Below are positions 5,507-6,198 of a stretch of DNA of 6,198 bases, in pieces. Source of the stretch: Acidobacteriota bacterium (GTDB taxonomy: Bacteria; Acidobacteriota; Vicinamibacteria; Vicinamibacterales; UBA8438); NCBI GenBank assembly GCA_011523485.1, contig WTGR01000892.1, positions 1 through 6,198 of the forward strand. The letters run 5' to 3'. Made by a program: the position numbers and the translations under genes. A model generated the notes under the pieces. It did no database searches. It saw only the letters and a list, made by a program, of their open reading frames with translations, and was not told where the DNA came from. How positions within the stretch are numbered: position 1 is the first letter of the stretch; each line of letters starts with the position of its first letter.

Positions 5507-6198
5507 GAGCCGCGGGACTGCGGCCCGCTGCCGGCGCACTGGCCGCCGCCGCGTTACTGACGAGCGGCGCGGACCTCGCCGGACAGGACGAGGCGCTCCC
5601 GGAGCGGGACGGCCTGACCGGGCTCGAATGGCGCTTCGTCCGCATCCGCTACGACACCCCGCCGGCTCAACTTGCCGAGTTCAAGCGCATCTACTGGGTC
5701 GATCCCTGGGAGGTCGACGCGCCGGTCGCCGAGCAGAACCTCTCGCGGCGCATGGCGCGGGTGACGAGCCTGCAGGTGAACGAGCCGATCGTCCTGGAGC
5801 TGTCCGACGAGGCGATCTGGGAGCATCCCTGGATCTACATCGTCGAGCCGGCGAACCTGATGCTGACCGACGCGGAGGTCGGCATCCTGCGCGAGTTCCT
5901 GCTGCGGGGTGGAACGGTCACGTTCGACGACTTCCACGGACCCGCGGAGTGGGCGCTGTTCGAGCGGCAGATGGCGCGTGTCTTTCCGGACCGCGAGATC
6001 GTGGAGCTGCCTGCGGATCACCCGGTCTTCAGTTGCTTCTACCAGCTCGACGAGTACCCCCAGATCGCCGGCCTCGGGTCGTACTTCAACAACGTGACCT
6101 GGGAGAAGGGCGGGTTCGAGGCGCAGCTCCACGGGATTCTCGACGACGACGGCCGGGTGATGGCGCTCGTCAACTTCAACACCGACATGGGGGACGGC
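5503..6198 (+). CDS. Exported DUF4159 domain protein (3' truncated by window edge)
   Basis: 232 codons from GTG 5503 to the window end with no stop, so the C-terminus is missing. The start is set by the GTGA overlap with the upstream stop, a GAGG 7 nt upstream, and an immediate signal-peptide-like N-terminus: R2 and R7, then an Ala/Leu-rich run at 9-19, with cleavage possible after A23 or A26. The DUF4159 core is almost complete: WRFVRIRYD (43-51), IYIVEPANLMLTDAEV (111-126), GGTVTFDDFHGPAEW (136-150), VFPDREIVELPADHPVF (160-176), GILDDDGRVMALVNFNTDMGD (211-231, usually followed by a WEW-like end). DUF4159 has no established enzymatic function; it occurs alone or at the end of BatA-type membrane proteins. 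Known neighbours in related genomes are MoxR AAA ATPases and DUF58 proteins, so an envelope stress or maturation role beside the upstream protease is a reasonable inference. Periplasmic location is inferred from the signal peptide. Confidence 0.9.
   Translation, partial: MRAAGLRPAAGALAAAALLTSGADLAGQDEALPERDGLTGLEWRFVRIRYDTPPAQLAEFKRIYWVDPWEVDAPVAEQNLSRRMARVTSLQVNEPIVLELSDEAIWEHPWIYIVEPANLMLTDAEVGILREFLLRGGTVTFDDFHGPAEWALFERQMARVFPDREIVELPADHPVFSCFYQLDEYPQIAGLGSYFNNVTWEKGGFEAQLHGILDDDGRVMALVNFNTDMGDG

Noticed and set aside
3800..5539. Long minus-strand open frame (579 codons) opposite the TPR-peptidase gene
   Set aside because: The translation is low-complexity and rich in Arg, Gln, Pro and His with no recognisable domain. 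It mirrors GC-rich codon bias on the sense strand, where signal peptide, TPRs and a peptidase motif are clear.
5554..6132. Minus-strand open frame (192 codons) opposite the DUF4159 gene
   Set aside because: The plus strand encodes the full run of DUF4159 signature motifs in one frame from a coupled GTG start; the minus frame has no recognisable domain.

Overview
The window is GC-rich with G/C-ending codons throughout. It reads like a high-GC Gram-negative bacterial chromosome. The combination of a DUF4159 protein, a secreted TPR-metallopeptidase and an orphan zinc-ribbon protein suggests an Acidobacteriota (Vicinamibacteria-like) genome. That placement is inference from gene content. No RNA gene, CRISPR array, transposase, phage gene or origin was found.

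Layout. (1) 1-587, plus: 3' part of a PmtA-like class I SAM-dependent methyltransferase, cut by the left edge. (2) 630-1736, minus and convergent with it: a GT-B glycosyltransferase-like protein resembling the N-terminal half of plant L-arabinokinase (ARA1), here without a GHMP kinase domain. (3) 1790-2062, plus and divergent from (2): a 90-residue zinc-ribbon protein. (4) 2063-2177: convergent gap with two perfect 10-bp-stem inverted repeats. (5) 2178-2966, minus: a membrane methyltransferase of the NnrU/MddA/isoprenylcysteine methyltransferase superfamily. (6) 2987-5506, plus: an exported protein with TPRs, a gluzincin (HEIAH...E) peptidase domain and more TPRs. (7) 5503 to the right edge, plus: an exported DUF4159 protein with a GTG start that overlaps the stop of (6), cut by the window end.

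Regulation. Genes (5) and (6) diverge from start codons only 20 bp apart. The gap has one 8-bp AT island that reads as a -10 box on both strands, with exactly 6 nt from each -10 box to its ATG. The zinc-ribbon gene has the same 6-nt spacing. All three genes are therefore candidates for leaderless transcripts. Genes (6) and (7) look like a translationally coupled operon. In related bacteria DUF4159 genes often precede MoxR ATPase/DUF58/BatA-type genes, so this may be the start of such an envelope-associated operon. The remaining genes show no obvious shared pathway; the two methyltransferases and the glycosyltransferase could all act on lipids, envelope or small molecules, but nothing in the sequence ties them together.
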